NCBI GenBank assembly: GCA_966211965.1
Contig: CBIHON010000021.1
Location: 1-64,000, forward strand
DNA length: 64,000 nt
From: CBIHON01 sp966211965
GTDB taxonomy: Bacteria > Pseudomonadota > Gammaproteobacteria > Burkholderiales > Burkholderiaceae_D
Direction of reading: 5' to 3'
Shown in pieces: positions 49,540 to 57,464 of this stretch (position 1 is its first letter; each line of letters starts with the position of its first letter). The translations under genes were made by a program, and so were the position numbers. A model generated the notes under the pieces. It was not told the DNA's origin and did no database searches. It was given only the letters and a program-made list of their open reading frames with translations.

Positions 49540-51786
49540 ATGGTTTCTATTGCAGCGGCACAAAGCGACGCCCAGGTTCAAATCTGTTCCGGTTTGACTG
49601 AAGAAGACGGTATGCGTGTGATGCAGGCACTTGCCTTCGTCAAGCCTGTATATGCCGGCAAATCGGTCGTGACGGGGCAGGACGCGCTTGAATTTTCAAT
49701 TGGTGTCGGCACCGCTTTGGCGATGCTCAAAACCGATGCCGATACGCGCATCGCCGGCCTGCTGTTCGAATTGAATGTGCTCGATCCCAAGCTGGCCGAA
49801 ACGATAGAAATCCGCTTCGGAAAAGAAATCGCCGACTTGGTGATTGGCATCCGCCAACTGATGCGTTTGCATGAGTTGACCTTTGCCCAGCAAGAAGTCG
49901 CACGCGGAAAGAATGCGGCGCAGCTCGCTGCCGCCCAACTCGAAACCTTGCGCAAGATGCTGCTGGCGATGGCAAGCGATATGCGGGTCGTGCTGGTTAG
50001 GCTTGGCTCGCGTGTGACCACCTTGCGCTATTTCGCCGAACTTAAACTGGAAAACGAACGTACCCATCAATATGCACGGGAAACGCTCGATTTGTATGCC
50101 CCTTTGGCGAATCGCCTCGGTATCTGGCAGCTTAAGTGGGAATTGGAGGATTTGTCCTTCCGCTTTCTCGAGCCAGAATCGTATCGCCGCATTGCCAAGA
50201 TGCTGGAAGAGAAACGCATTGAGCGCGAAAGCTTCGTCGAAAGCGCCATCGGCCGGCTGAAGTCGGAACTGGCCGCGGCAGGCATCAAGGCCGAGGTATC
50301 CGGGCGGCCGAAGCATATTTACAGCATCTGGAACAAGATGCGCGGCAAGTCGGTCGATTTTTCCGAGTTGTATGACGTGCGTGCGTTCCGTGTGATCGTG
50401 GAGGACGTGAAGACCTGCTATACCGTGCTCGGTATTGTGCACAATATCTGGACGCCGCTTCCGAAAGAATTCGACGATTACATTTCACGTCCCAAGCAAA
50501 ACGGCTACCAATCCTTGCACACAGTCGTCGTTGCCGAAGATGGCCGTGCGTTGGAAGTGCAGATCCGCACTGGTGAGATGCACCGCTTTGCCGAATATGG
50601 CGTTGCCGCGCATTGGCGCTACAAGGAATCGGGCGGCTCGAATTTCTCCGGTCAAAAATATGATGAAAAAATCGCTTGGCTGCGGCAGTTGCTGGCCTGG
50701 AAAAGCGAGGTCGTCGATACAGTGGTGTGGCAAGAAGATATCCGCCGCGATTGGGTCGAGAAGCTCAAATCGGCGACGTTGGACGACCGCATCTATGTGC
50801 TGACACCGCAAGCGCGTGTGATTGAATTGCCGAGTGGGGCGACGCCGATCGACTTCGCCTACCATCTGCACAGCGACGTCGGCCATCGCTGCCGCGGTGC
50901 GCGTGTGGATGGGGCGCTGGTGCCTTTGAATACGGTGCTGAAGAATGGCCAGACCGTCGACATCATCACGGCCAAGAGCGGCAGCGGCGTTGGCCCTTCG
51001 CGCGATTGGCTCGGTCCCGGCTATGCTGCCAGCGCGCGCACACGCTCCAAAGTGCGCGCCTGGTTCAATGCAATCGAGCAGCAGGAGACACTTGCCGCCG
51101 GTCGTGCCCTGATCGAAAAAACCTTGCAGCGCGAAGGCAAAACAGCGGTCAATCTGGAAGAGCTTGCGCATAAACTCGGCTTTGCCAAATTGGATGACTT
51201 GCTGCTTTCCGTCGGCAAGGACGAATTCAGCTTGCGCCATGTCGAGCAAGCGCTGCATGGGGAGGACCTGCACAAAAAGCCTCAAATCGATAATATTGTT
51301 GCGCCCAAAAAAAGCCGCGCATCCAGTGTAATGCAAGGGGCGAAATCCGGCGTGCTGGTGGTGGGGACCGACGGCCTGATGACCCAGCTCGCAAGGTGCT
51401 GCAAACCGGCGCCGCCCGACCCGATCGTCGGTTTCATCACGCGCGGCAAGGGCGTATCGATCCATCGTGCAAGCTGCAAGAACTTTGCCGAAATGCGGGA
51501 CAAGGCGCCCGAGCGGGTGATTCAAACCGAATGGGGCAATCCGGGCAACGCAACCGTATATCCGGTTGATATTTTCGTCCTAGCCAATGACAGGCAAGGC
51601 TTGTTGCGCGATATCTCGGAAATATTTTTGCGGGAAAAAATCAATGTGATCGGTGTCAGCACGCAGAGCGTGAAAGGCCAGGCGCGAATGGCGTTTACCG
51701 CCGAAATCGGCTCGACCGAGCAATTGCTCAAGGCATTGACGGTGATTCGCGAGGTGGATGGCATTATCGAGGCGCGGCGGCAGTAA
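49540..51786 (+). CDS. relA: (p)ppGpp synthetase RelA
   Basis: 748 aa. Domains: degenerate N-terminal hydrolase region (about 25-190), where the HD metal site reads FE (76-77, LLFELN), so hydrolysis is probably lost; synthetase (about 245-370) with ExDD at residues 310-313 (EFDD), the mark of monofunctional RelA, as SpoT has RxKD; TGS (about 425-485); a zinc-finger-like CC motif (RCCKPAPPDP, near 620); and a C-terminal ACT domain (about 665-745). It makes ppGpp on ribosomes with uncharged tRNA. No ribosome site is seen before the ATG; coupling to ridA is likely. Confidence 0.95.
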   Translation: MVSIAAAQSDAQVQICSGLTEEDGMRVMQALAFVKPVYAGKSVVTGQDALEFSIGVGTALAMLKTDADTRIAGLLFELNVLDPKLAETIEIRFGKEIADLVIGIRQLMRLHELTFAQQEVARGKNAAQLAAAQLETLRKMLLAMASDMRVVLVRLGSRVTTLRYFAELKLENERTHQYARETLDLYAPLANRLGIWQLKWELEDLSFRFLEPESYRRIAKMLEEKRIERESFVESAIGRLKSELAAAGIKAEVSGRPKHIYSIWNKMRGKSVDFSELYDVRAFRVIVEDVKTCYTVLGIVHNIWTPLPKEFDDYISRPKQNGYQSLHTVVVAEDGRALEVQIRTGEMHRFAEYGVAAHWRYKESGGSNFSGQKYDEKIAWLRQLLAWKSEVVDTVVWQEDIRRDWVEKLKSATLDDRIYVLTPQARVIELPSGATPIDFAYHLHSDVGHRCRGARVDGALVPLNTVLKNGQTVDIITAKSGSGVGPSRDWLGPGYAASARTRSKVRAWFNAIEQQETLAAGRALIEKTLQREGKTAVNLEELAHKLGFAKLDDLLLSVGKDEFSLRHVEQALHGEDLHKKPQIDNIVAPKKSRASSVMQGAKSGVLVVGTDGLMTQLARCCKPAPPDPIVGFITRGKGVSIHRASCKNFAEMRDKAPERVIQTEWGNPGNATVYPVDIFVLANDRQGLLRDISEIFLREKINVIGVSTQSVKGQARMAFTAEIGSTEQLLKALTVIREVDGIIEARRQ

Positions 51787-51801
51787 AAAGGCTTCTAAAA
51801 T

Positions 51802-52743
51802 TTAGACTTGTGTTTCGCGTTTGGCTCCGGCAGGCAACTCCGCCTGCAAAGTGATGTGGTCGATTCCATGCCTCTCCAACAGCATGGCCTTGACCGCTGA
51901 CAGCACCTGCGGCCATTCCTGAAGATCCCGCACTTCCACGTGACCGATCAGCGCCGGCTGGCCCGGCGACATTTCCCACACATGGAGGTCATGTACCGAG
52001 AGGACGCCTTTGACCGCAGCCAGATCGCTGCCCACTTGCAAATAATCGATATGATGTGGTACGCCTTCCATCAGGAAGTGATACGACTCGCGCAAGACAC
52101 TGATCGTCGATTTCAAAATCAGCAGCGAGACGAAAATCGATAGCAGTGGGTCGATTTGCAGCCACCCGGTGTAATAGATCACCGCGCCCGCCGTCAATGC
52201 CGCGACCGAACCCAGCAGGTCACCCAGCACATGGACCAAAGCGGCTCTTGTATTGAGGCTGTGTTTGTCATGCGACAGTGTCCATGCTACCAATACGTTG
52301 ACGACGAGACCGATCGTCGCCACGATGAACACGGCTTCGGCGTCTACCTGCTCCGGCTTTGCAAGACGATGCACTGCTTCCCATATGATCCAGCCGATCA
52401 CCGCCAATAGCGCCAAGCCATTCACGAAGGCCGCCAGGGCCTCGGCGCGTCCGAAGCCGAACGAGTGCTTTGCGGACGGGGGGCGGCGTGCGATGAGTTG
52501 CGCCAGCAACGCCAAGCCCAGTGCTGTGGCGTCGGTCACCATGTGGCCGGCATCGGAAATCAGCGCCAGCGAATTGGACCAGAAACCTGCGCCGCCTTCC
52601 ACTGCCGCGAAGCCAAGCGTCAGCGCAAGCGACCACGCAAGTATCTTTTGGCTGCGATCTTCGGAGACATGACGGTGCTTGGCGTCTCCGGCACGATGAG
52701 CATGCAGATGGCTGGATACTGCCGGATCGGATTTGCTCGACAT
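51802..52743 (-). CDS. Cation diffusion facilitator (CzcD/ZitB-like)
   Basis: 313 aa from ATG 52743; an in-frame start at 52851 would add 36 residues of poor quality. An N-terminal His-rich stretch (HLHAHRAGDAKHRH) precedes six helices. Metal sites of the CDF family: ISDAGHMVTD (HxxxD in TM2) and HVLGDLLGS (HxxxD in TM5), the zinc-type pattern. The cytoplasmic C-terminal domain has conserved HDLHVWEMSPG. Proton-coupled efflux of Zn or similar divalent cations from the cytoplasm. Convergent with relA, divergent from the hydroxypyruvate isomerase-like gene. Confidence 0.92.
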   Translation of the reverse strand: MSSKSDPAVSSHLHAHRAGDAKHRHVSEDRSQKILAWSLALTLGFAAVEGGAGFWSNSLALISDAGHMVTDATALGLALLAQLIARRPPSAKHSFGFGRAEALAAFVNGLALLAVIGWIIWEAVHRLAKPEQVDAEAVFIVATIGLVVNVLVAWTLSHDKHSLNTRAALVHVLGDLLGSVAALTAGAVIYYTGWLQIDPLLSIFVSLLILKSTISVLRESYHFLMEGVPHHIDYLQVGSDLAAVKGVLSVHDLHVWEMSPGQPALIGHVEVRDLQEWPQVLSAVKAMLLERHGIDHITLQAELPAGAKRETQV

Positions 52744-52863
52744 TGAGTGGTGCTTGATTGGAGTGAAAGAGCTTGTATGATAGTCATTGCCCGGCGTGCG
52801 GTACAGAGGGATTCGTGTCGGCGCGCCTATTCTTCGTTCACTTCGGCTCATGCCTTCAATCTA

Positions 52864-53640
52864 ATGCCTAAATTCGCCGCCAATCTGACATTGATGTATA
52901 ACGAACAGGATTTTCTTGGTCGTTTTGCTGCTGCTGCGAAAGATGGATTTCGCGGCGTGGAATTTCTCTTTCCTTATGGATTTAGCGCTGACGAAATCAA
53001 GGCACGCCTGGATGAACATGGGCTGACGCAGGTCTTGTTCAACTGCCCGCCGGGCAATTGGGATGCCGGCGAACGCGGCATTGCCTCTTTGCCGGGCAGG
53101 GAGGAAGAGTTCAAGTGCAGTATCGAGAAAGCACTGGGCTATGCGCAAACGATCGGCAACCGGCAATTGCATGTAATGGCCGGGTTGATCCGGCCAAACG
53201 AAGATCGCGCCCGACATCGCGCGGTGTATGTGAACAATCTTTATTATGCCGCGCGGCAGGCTGCTGCACACGGCATCACGATTTTGATTGAGCCGATCAA
53301 CTCTCGCGACATGTCTGGATATTTTTTGAATCGCCAGGATGACGCGCATGCGATTTGCCGTGAGATCGGCGAACCGAATATAAAGGTGCAGTTCGATCTG
53401 TATCATTGCCAGATTGTTGAGGGTGATCTGGCAATGAAGATGCGGCGCGACATTACCGGTATTGGGCATATGCAAATCGCCGGCGTGCCGGAGCGCCATG
53501 AGCCGGATCTTGGCGAGATCAACTATCCCTACTTGTTTTGCCTGATGGATGAGCTTGAATATGCCGGTTGGGTTGGCTGCGAATATCGACCGCGAGCAGG
53601 CACGTCCGAAGGATTGGGGTGGCTGAAATCCTGGCTATGA
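52864..53640 (+). CDS. Hydroxypyruvate isomerase-like protein (Hyi/OtnI family)
   Basis: 258 aa from ATG 52864, with family start PKFAANLTLMYNE. TIM-barrel of the xylose isomerase-like superfamily. Metal-binding and catalytic Glu/Asp/His residues are seen in LIEPINSRD, FDLYHCQIVEGD and HMQIAGVPERHEPD and EYRP. Characterised members isomerise hydroxypyruvate with tartronate semialdehyde or 2-oxo-tetronate. No glyoxylate or tetronate genes flank it, so the substrate is undetermined. It precedes tRNA-Val. Confidence 0.9.
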   Translation: MPKFAANLTLMYNEQDFLGRFAAAAKDGFRGVEFLFPYGFSADEIKARLDEHGLTQVLFNCPPGNWDAGERGIASLPGREEEFKCSIEKALGYAQTIGNRQLHVMAGLIRPNEDRARHRAVYVNNLYYAARQAAAHGITILIEPINSRDMSGYFLNRQDDAHAICREIGEPNIKVQFDLYHCQIVEGDLAMKMRRDITGIGHMQIAGVPERHEPDLGEINYPYLFCLMDELEYAGWVGCEYRPRAGTSEGLGWLKSWL

Positions 53641-53649
53641 ACAAGACAC

Positions 53650-53678
53650 TAGCGAAAATGCCAAATTATGGCTATAAT
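53650..53678 (+). promoter_or_regulatory. Probable promoter of tRNA-Val (and thrS leader)
   Basis: A perfect -10 TATAAT lies at 53673-53678, 11 bases before the tRNA 5' end. The -35 hexamer at the expected place (TAGCGA, 53650) is weak. Confidence 0.5.
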
Positions 53679-53689
53679 CTTTTTTCTTC

Positions 53690-53766
53690 AGGGGGTTAGC
53701 TCAGCTGGTTAGAGCGCTTCGTTGACATCGAAGAGGTCGTTGGTTCGATTCCAATACTCCCTACCA
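53690..53766 (+). tRNA. tRNA-Val (anticodon GAC)
   Basis: 77 nt class I tRNA. The acceptor arm AGGGGGT pairs with ACTCCCT (one G-U), the discriminator is A, and CCA is encoded. D arm GCTC...GAGC; anticodon arm CTTCG-TTGACAT-CGAAG with anticodon GAC; T arm GTTGG-TTCGATT-CCAAT. It lies immediately upstream of the thrS leader. Confidence 0.95.
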
Positions 53767-53811
53767 ATCATCAGTGACATCATCTGTAAGGGCGAGAAAG
53801 GCATTCCGGTT

Positions 53812-53856
53812 ATGACACCGCGAACTACCACGGCAATGGTTTGTGAGCGACGCTAG
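53812..53856 (+). CDS. Threonine-rich leader peptide of thrS (predicted)
   Basis: 14 codons, MTPRTTTAMVCERR, then TAG. Four Thr codons (ACA, ACT, ACC, ACG), three of them consecutive, in a frame this short is striking directly before threonyl-tRNA synthetase. A purine-rich GAGAAAGG ribosome-site candidate ends 10 bases before the ATG. An intrinsic terminator stands 32 bp downstream. The arrangement fits transcription attenuation by ribosome stalling at Thr codons when charged tRNA-Thr is scarce. Not experimentally known to me in this lineage. Confidence 0.6.
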   Translation: MTPRTTTAMVCERR

Positions 53857-53887
53857 TCGGGGTCTTTTTCGTTGTTTTGTTTTGAGG

Positions 53888-53917
53888 AAAAAGCGCGGCT
53901 GGTCCGCGTTTTTTTTT
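53888..53917 (+). terminator. Terminator/attenuator between the Thr leader and thrS
   Basis: CGCGG (53894-53898) pairs with CCGCG (53904-53908), extended by G-U and A-U pairs from the A5 tract, ending in nine T. Upstream CTTTTTC (53864-53870) can pair instead with GAAAAAG (53887-53893), which competes for the 5' side of the terminator. CCGCG within the leader frame (53818-53822) could also pair with the CGCGG arm. It may be simply the tRNA-Val terminator, or an attenuator for thrS. Confidence 0.65.
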
Positions 53918-53982
53918 CGTCCGCATTTTTCTCATGTTTAATCTGGCGTCAGTGCCAAACGCGTACTGACATGGAGTGCAAA

Positions 53983-55890
53983 ATGGTTACAGTCCGACTT
54001 CCCGATGGTTCGCAACGTCAATTCGATGCGCCGGTTACGGTAGCGCAAGTCGCTGCCAATATCGGCGCGGGCCTCGCCAAGGCGGCGTTGGCAGGCAAGG
54101 TCGACGGCAAGGTGGTCGACACTTCTTTTCTGATCGATCATGACGCTGATCTGGCGATCGTGACCGACAAGGATGCGGACGGTCTCGAGGTGATCCGGCA
54201 TTCGACCGCCCACTTGCTGGCCTATGCGGTGAAGGAGTTGTTCCCGGATGCGCAAGTCACGATCGGGCCGGTCATCGAAAACGGCTTCTATTACGATTTT
54301 TCCTACAAGCGCCCATTCACTCCGGAGGATTTGGCGGCGATCGAAAAGAAAATGGTGGAGCTGGCCAAGAAGGATGAGCCGGTCACCCGCAAGATCTTGC
54401 CGCGCGACGAGGCGGTGGCCTACTTCAAGTCGATCGGCGAAGCATACAAGGCGGAAATTATCGAGTCGATTCCCGCAGATCAGGATGTGTCGCTTTATAC
54501 CGAGGGTAAATTCACCGATCTTTGCCGTGGGCCGCACGTGCCGTCGACCGGCAAACTGAAAGTCTTCAAGCTGATGAAGTTGGCTGGTGCTTATTGGCGC
54601 GGTGATTCCAAGAATGAGATGCTGCAGCGTGTCTATGGCACTGCCTGGGCTAAGAAGGAGGAGCAGGATGCGTACCTCCACATGCTGGAGGAGGCTGAAA
54701 AGCGCGATCACCGCAAGCTCGGCCGTGCGCTCGACCTGTTCCACTTTCAGGATGAGGCGCCGGGCCTGATTTTCTGGCATCCGAAGGGCTGGGTCATCTG
54801 GCAGCAGGTGGAGCAATATATGCGTGCCGCCTATCAGCTCAACGGCTATCAAGAAGTCAAGGCGCCACAGATCCTGGATCGTTCGCTGTGGGAAAAAACC
54901 GGCCATTGGGATAATTATCGCGAAAACATGTTCGTGACCGAGTCGGAGAACCGTTCGTATGCGCTCAAGCCCATGAATTGTCCGGGGCATATCCAGATTT
55001 TTAATTCCGGCATGCGCAGCTATCGTGATTTGCCCTTGCGTTATGGCGAATTCGGGCAGTGTCATCGCAACGAGCCGTCCGGAGCCTTGCACGGCGTGAT
55101 GCGGGTGCGCGGCTTTACACAGGACGATGGACACATCTTCTGTACCGAAGATCAGATTGCATCCGAGGTGACTGCTTTCCATGCGCAGGCGATGAGGGTA
55201 TATACCGATTTTGGCTTTTCCCATATCGACGTAAAAATCGCATTGCGTCCGGAGTCTCGTATCGGTTCAGAGGAGGCATGGGATCGCGCAGAAGATGCGC
55301 TGCGCTCGGCGTTGCGCGCCTGTGGTGTGGAGTGGACCGAGTTGCCAGGTGAGGGCGCGTTCTATGGGCCAAAGATTGAATATCACCTGAAGGACAGTTT
55401 GGGCCGCCCATGGCAGGTCGGCACGGTTCAGATCGACCCATCAATGCCGGAGCGGCTTGGCGCTGAATATGTGGCCGACGACAATACGCGAAAGGTGCCT
55501 ATCATGCTGCACCGTGCAATTGTCGGTTCTCTTGAGCGTTTCATCGGCATTCTGATCGAAAACTACGCCGGCGCCTTGCCTTTATGGTTGGCTCCAATCC
55601 AAGTCGCCGTGTTGAATATTTCCGATGCGCAAGCTGATTATGCTCAAAGCGTTGCGCAAAACCTGAAAAAACAAGGGTTTAGAGTCCATGTCGATTTGCG
55701 TAATGAGAAAATAACCTATAAAATACGCGAGCATTCGATTCAAAAACTGCCTTATATCGTCGTCGTGGGCGATAAGGAACGGGATGCAAACACAGTGGCC
55801 GTGCGTGCGCGAGGCAATGTCGATTTGGGTGTGATGTCCATCGATGCACTGGTAGAGCGCTTGAAAAACGAGCGTGAAACCAAAGCCTGA
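53983..55890 (+). CDS. thrS: Threonyl-tRNA synthetase
   Basis: 635 aa from ATG 53983, chosen because GGAG lies six bases upstream and MVTVRLPDGS matches the family start; an ATG at 53971 and the frame to 53872 are alternatives. TGS domain (1-62), editing domain with HSTAHLLAYAVKE (about 75-87) and a further zinc-like cluster, and class II catalytic core with motif 2 (FRNEPSGALHG type, CHRNEPSGALHGVMRVR) and motif 3 (near 525; PIMLHRAIVGSLERF). A C-terminal anticodon-binding domain (about 540-635) follows. Charges tRNA-Thr and clears Ser-tRNA-Thr. First protein gene of the translation operon. Confidence 0.97.
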   Translation: MVTVRLPDGSQRQFDAPVTVAQVAANIGAGLAKAALAGKVDGKVVDTSFLIDHDADLAIVTDKDADGLEVIRHSTAHLLAYAVKELFPDAQVTIGPVIENGFYYDFSYKRPFTPEDLAAIEKKMVELAKKDEPVTRKILPRDEAVAYFKSIGEAYKAEIIESIPADQDVSLYTEGKFTDLCRGPHVPSTGKLKVFKLMKLAGAYWRGDSKNEMLQRVYGTAWAKKEEQDAYLHMLEEAEKRDHRKLGRALDLFHFQDEAPGLIFWHPKGWVIWQQVEQYMRAAYQLNGYQEVKAPQILDRSLWEKTGHWDNYRENMFVTESENRSYALKPMNCPGHIQIFNSGMRSYRDLPLRYGEFGQCHRNEPSGALHGVMRVRGFTQDDGHIFCTEDQIASEVTAFHAQAMRVYTDFGFSHIDVKIALRPESRIGSEEAWDRAEDALRSALRACGVEWTELPGEGAFYGPKIEYHLKDSLGRPWQVGTVQIDPSMPERLGAEYVADDNTRKVPIMLHRAIVGSLERFIGILIENYAGALPLWLAPIQVAVLNISDAQADYAQSVAQNLKKQGFRVHVDLRNEKITYKIREHSIQKLPYIVVVGDKERDANTVAVRARGNVDLGVMSIDALVERLKNERETKA

Positions 55891-55950
55891 ACGGGGTAGC
55901 CCGAAGCGCAAAAGCACGGCTTAATTATTTGATTTTTAAAGGAAACTGCA

Positions 55951-56472
55951 ATAGCTACTGACAAGTCGCATCGCATCAACGGCGAAATTACCGCACCGGA
56001 GCTGCGTCTAACTGGGGTCAATAACGAACCTTTGGGTATCGTAAGTTTGGCTGAAGCCTTCCGCATGGCGGAAGAAGCAAACGTGGATTTGGTGGAAATT
56101 GCGCCTACCGCGCAGCCACCGGTATGCCGCCTGATGGATTACGGCAAGTTCAAGTATCAGGAGCAGAAAAAAGCCCACGAAGCCAAGCTGAAGCAGAAGG
56201 TCATCCTGGTCAAGGAGGTCAAGTTCCGCCCGGGTACCGATGATGGTGATTACAACATCAAGCTGCGTAACCTGATCAAGTTTCTGGACGACGGCGATAA
56301 AACCAAGATCACACTGCGTTTTCGCGGTCGCGAAATGGCGCATCAGGACATCGGTATGCGCATGCTGGAGCGCCTGAAGCTGGATTTGGAGCAATATGGC
56401 CAGGTAGAGCAGTGGCCCAAGATGGAAGGTCGCCAGATGATTATGGTGTTGGCGCCCAAGAAGAAAAAATAA
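55951..56472 (+). CDS. infC: Translation initiation factor IF-3, predicted ATA start
   Basis: 173 aa if started at ATA 55951; residues after it (ATDKSHRINGEITAPELRL) are the family N-terminus. The frame has a TGA at 55930-55932 and no ATG, GTG or TTG before 56032, which would delete the conserved N-terminal domain. AAAGGA (55938-55943) lies seven bases before ATA. infC in E. coli starts at AUU, and IF-3 itself rejects such codons, giving feedback control. N-domain about 1-75, C-domain about 85-173 with GREMAHQDIG. It keeps 30S subunits dissociated and proofreads initiator tRNA. Confidence 0.93.
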   Translation: MATDKSHRINGEITAPELRLTGVNNEPLGIVSLAEAFRMAEEANVDLVEIAPTAQPPVCRLMDYGKFKYQEQKKAHEAKLKQKVILVKEVKFRPGTDDGDYNIKLRNLIKFLDDGDKTKITLRFRGREMAHQDIGMRMLERLKLDLEQYGQVEQWPKMEGRQMIMVLAPKKKK

Positions 56473-56695
56473 AGAGGACTGATCGAAGGCGTCTGTTTTT
56501 TACGCGCTTCTGCTGCGAAATCATTCTTCGTAACGATTAAAGATTTGTGCCGTGTCTCTAGCAATGGAGGCGTGGTGCAGTAGCGGTGGGCTTGAACTCA
56601 TCGCAAAACAAGTGAGAGCAGGCATCCAAGCGCAACGAAATGTTGCCACCTGCAATCATGTTAAATATGGAGCTGTCCGAAGGGCAGATATTGCT

Positions 56696-56893
56696 ATGCC
56701 AAAAATGAAGACGAAAAGCAGCGCCAAAAAGCGCTTCCGCGTACGTCCGGGTGGAACCGTCAAGTGCGGTCAAGCGTTCAAGCGCCACATCCTGACCAAG
56801 AAGACCACCAAGAACAAGCGCCAGTTGCGCGGCACCACCAACGTTCATGCAAGCGACGTGACATCCGTCATCCGCATGATGCCGACCGCTTAA
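56696..56893 (+). CDS. rpmI: 50S ribosomal protein L35
   Basis: 65 aa, exact family length (MPKMKTKSSAKKRFRV at the start). The frame open to 56552 is discounted. 222 bp separate it from infC. In E. coli the equivalent region holds the L20-binding autoregulatory site. I see no obvious copy of the L20 site by eye but cannot fold the region. Operon with rplT 27 bp later. Confidence 0.97.
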   Translation: MPKMKTKSSAKKRFRVRPGGTVKCGQAFKRHILTKKTTKNKRQLRGTTNVHASDVTSVIRMMPTA

Positions 56894-56920
56894 CCTCACA
56901 CTCAATATCAAGGAGTAACC

Positions 56921-57280
56921 ATGCCTAGAGTAAAACGTGGGGTCACAGCACGGGCCCGTCATAAAAAAGTTCTCGACCAAGCCAAAGGCTATCGTGGTCG
57001 CCGCAGTAAAGTCTATCGTATCGCCAAACAGGCGGTCATGCGCGCCGGTCAATATGCATATCGTGACCGTCGCAACAAGAAACGCGTATTCCGCGCCCTG
57101 TGGATCACCCGTATCAATGCCGCATCGCGCGAGCATGGCATGACCTACAGCGTGTTCATGAACGGCCTCAAAAAGGCTTCCATCGAACTGGACCGTAAAG
57201 TCCTGGCCGATATGGCAGTGATGGACAAGCCGGCTTTTGCTGCGATTGTCAACCAGGTGAAAGCCAATATCGCTGCTTAA
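56921..57280 (+). CDS. rplT: 50S ribosomal protein L20
   Basis: 119 aa, full length. The basic N-terminal helix (RVKRGVTARARHKKVLDQAKGYRGRRS) binds 23S rRNA; the signature KKASIELDRKVLADMA is present. L20 represses rpmI-rplT translation in E. coli. An eight-codon frame begins right at the stop (TAAATG). Confidence 0.98.
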   Translation: MPRVKRGVTARARHKKVLDQAKGYRGRRSKVYRIAKQAVMRAGQYAYRDRRNKKRVFRALWITRINAASREHGMTYSVFMNGLKKASIELDRKVLADMAVMDKPAFAAIVNQVKANIAA

Positions 57281-57322
57281 ATGTTCGTAAGTATCGCCGT
57301 TTGGTGATACTGCAGTATCCCG

Positions 57323-57360
57323 GCGGGGCAGAGGTCACACACCTATGCCCCGCTTTTATT
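57323..57360 (+). terminator. Terminator between rplT and pheS
   Basis: GCGGGGCA (57323-57330) pairs with TGCCCCGC (57346-57353), with an inner AGGT/ACCT stem (57332-57335 with 57341-57344), then TTTTATTT. Just upstream GTATC (57291), GATAC (57306) and GTATC (57315) can pair in two mutually exclusive ways. Could be a partial terminator or the attenuator of pheST. Confidence 0.75.
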
Positions 57361-57464
57361 TGTGGCTTTTGCGGGACAAAGTTGTGCTTCACAAAGTTGT
57401 GCTCACCTTGTCTCCCCATTGTCTAGACTTTTTTCGGCTTCCTTGATGAGGCAGGAAACATCGC

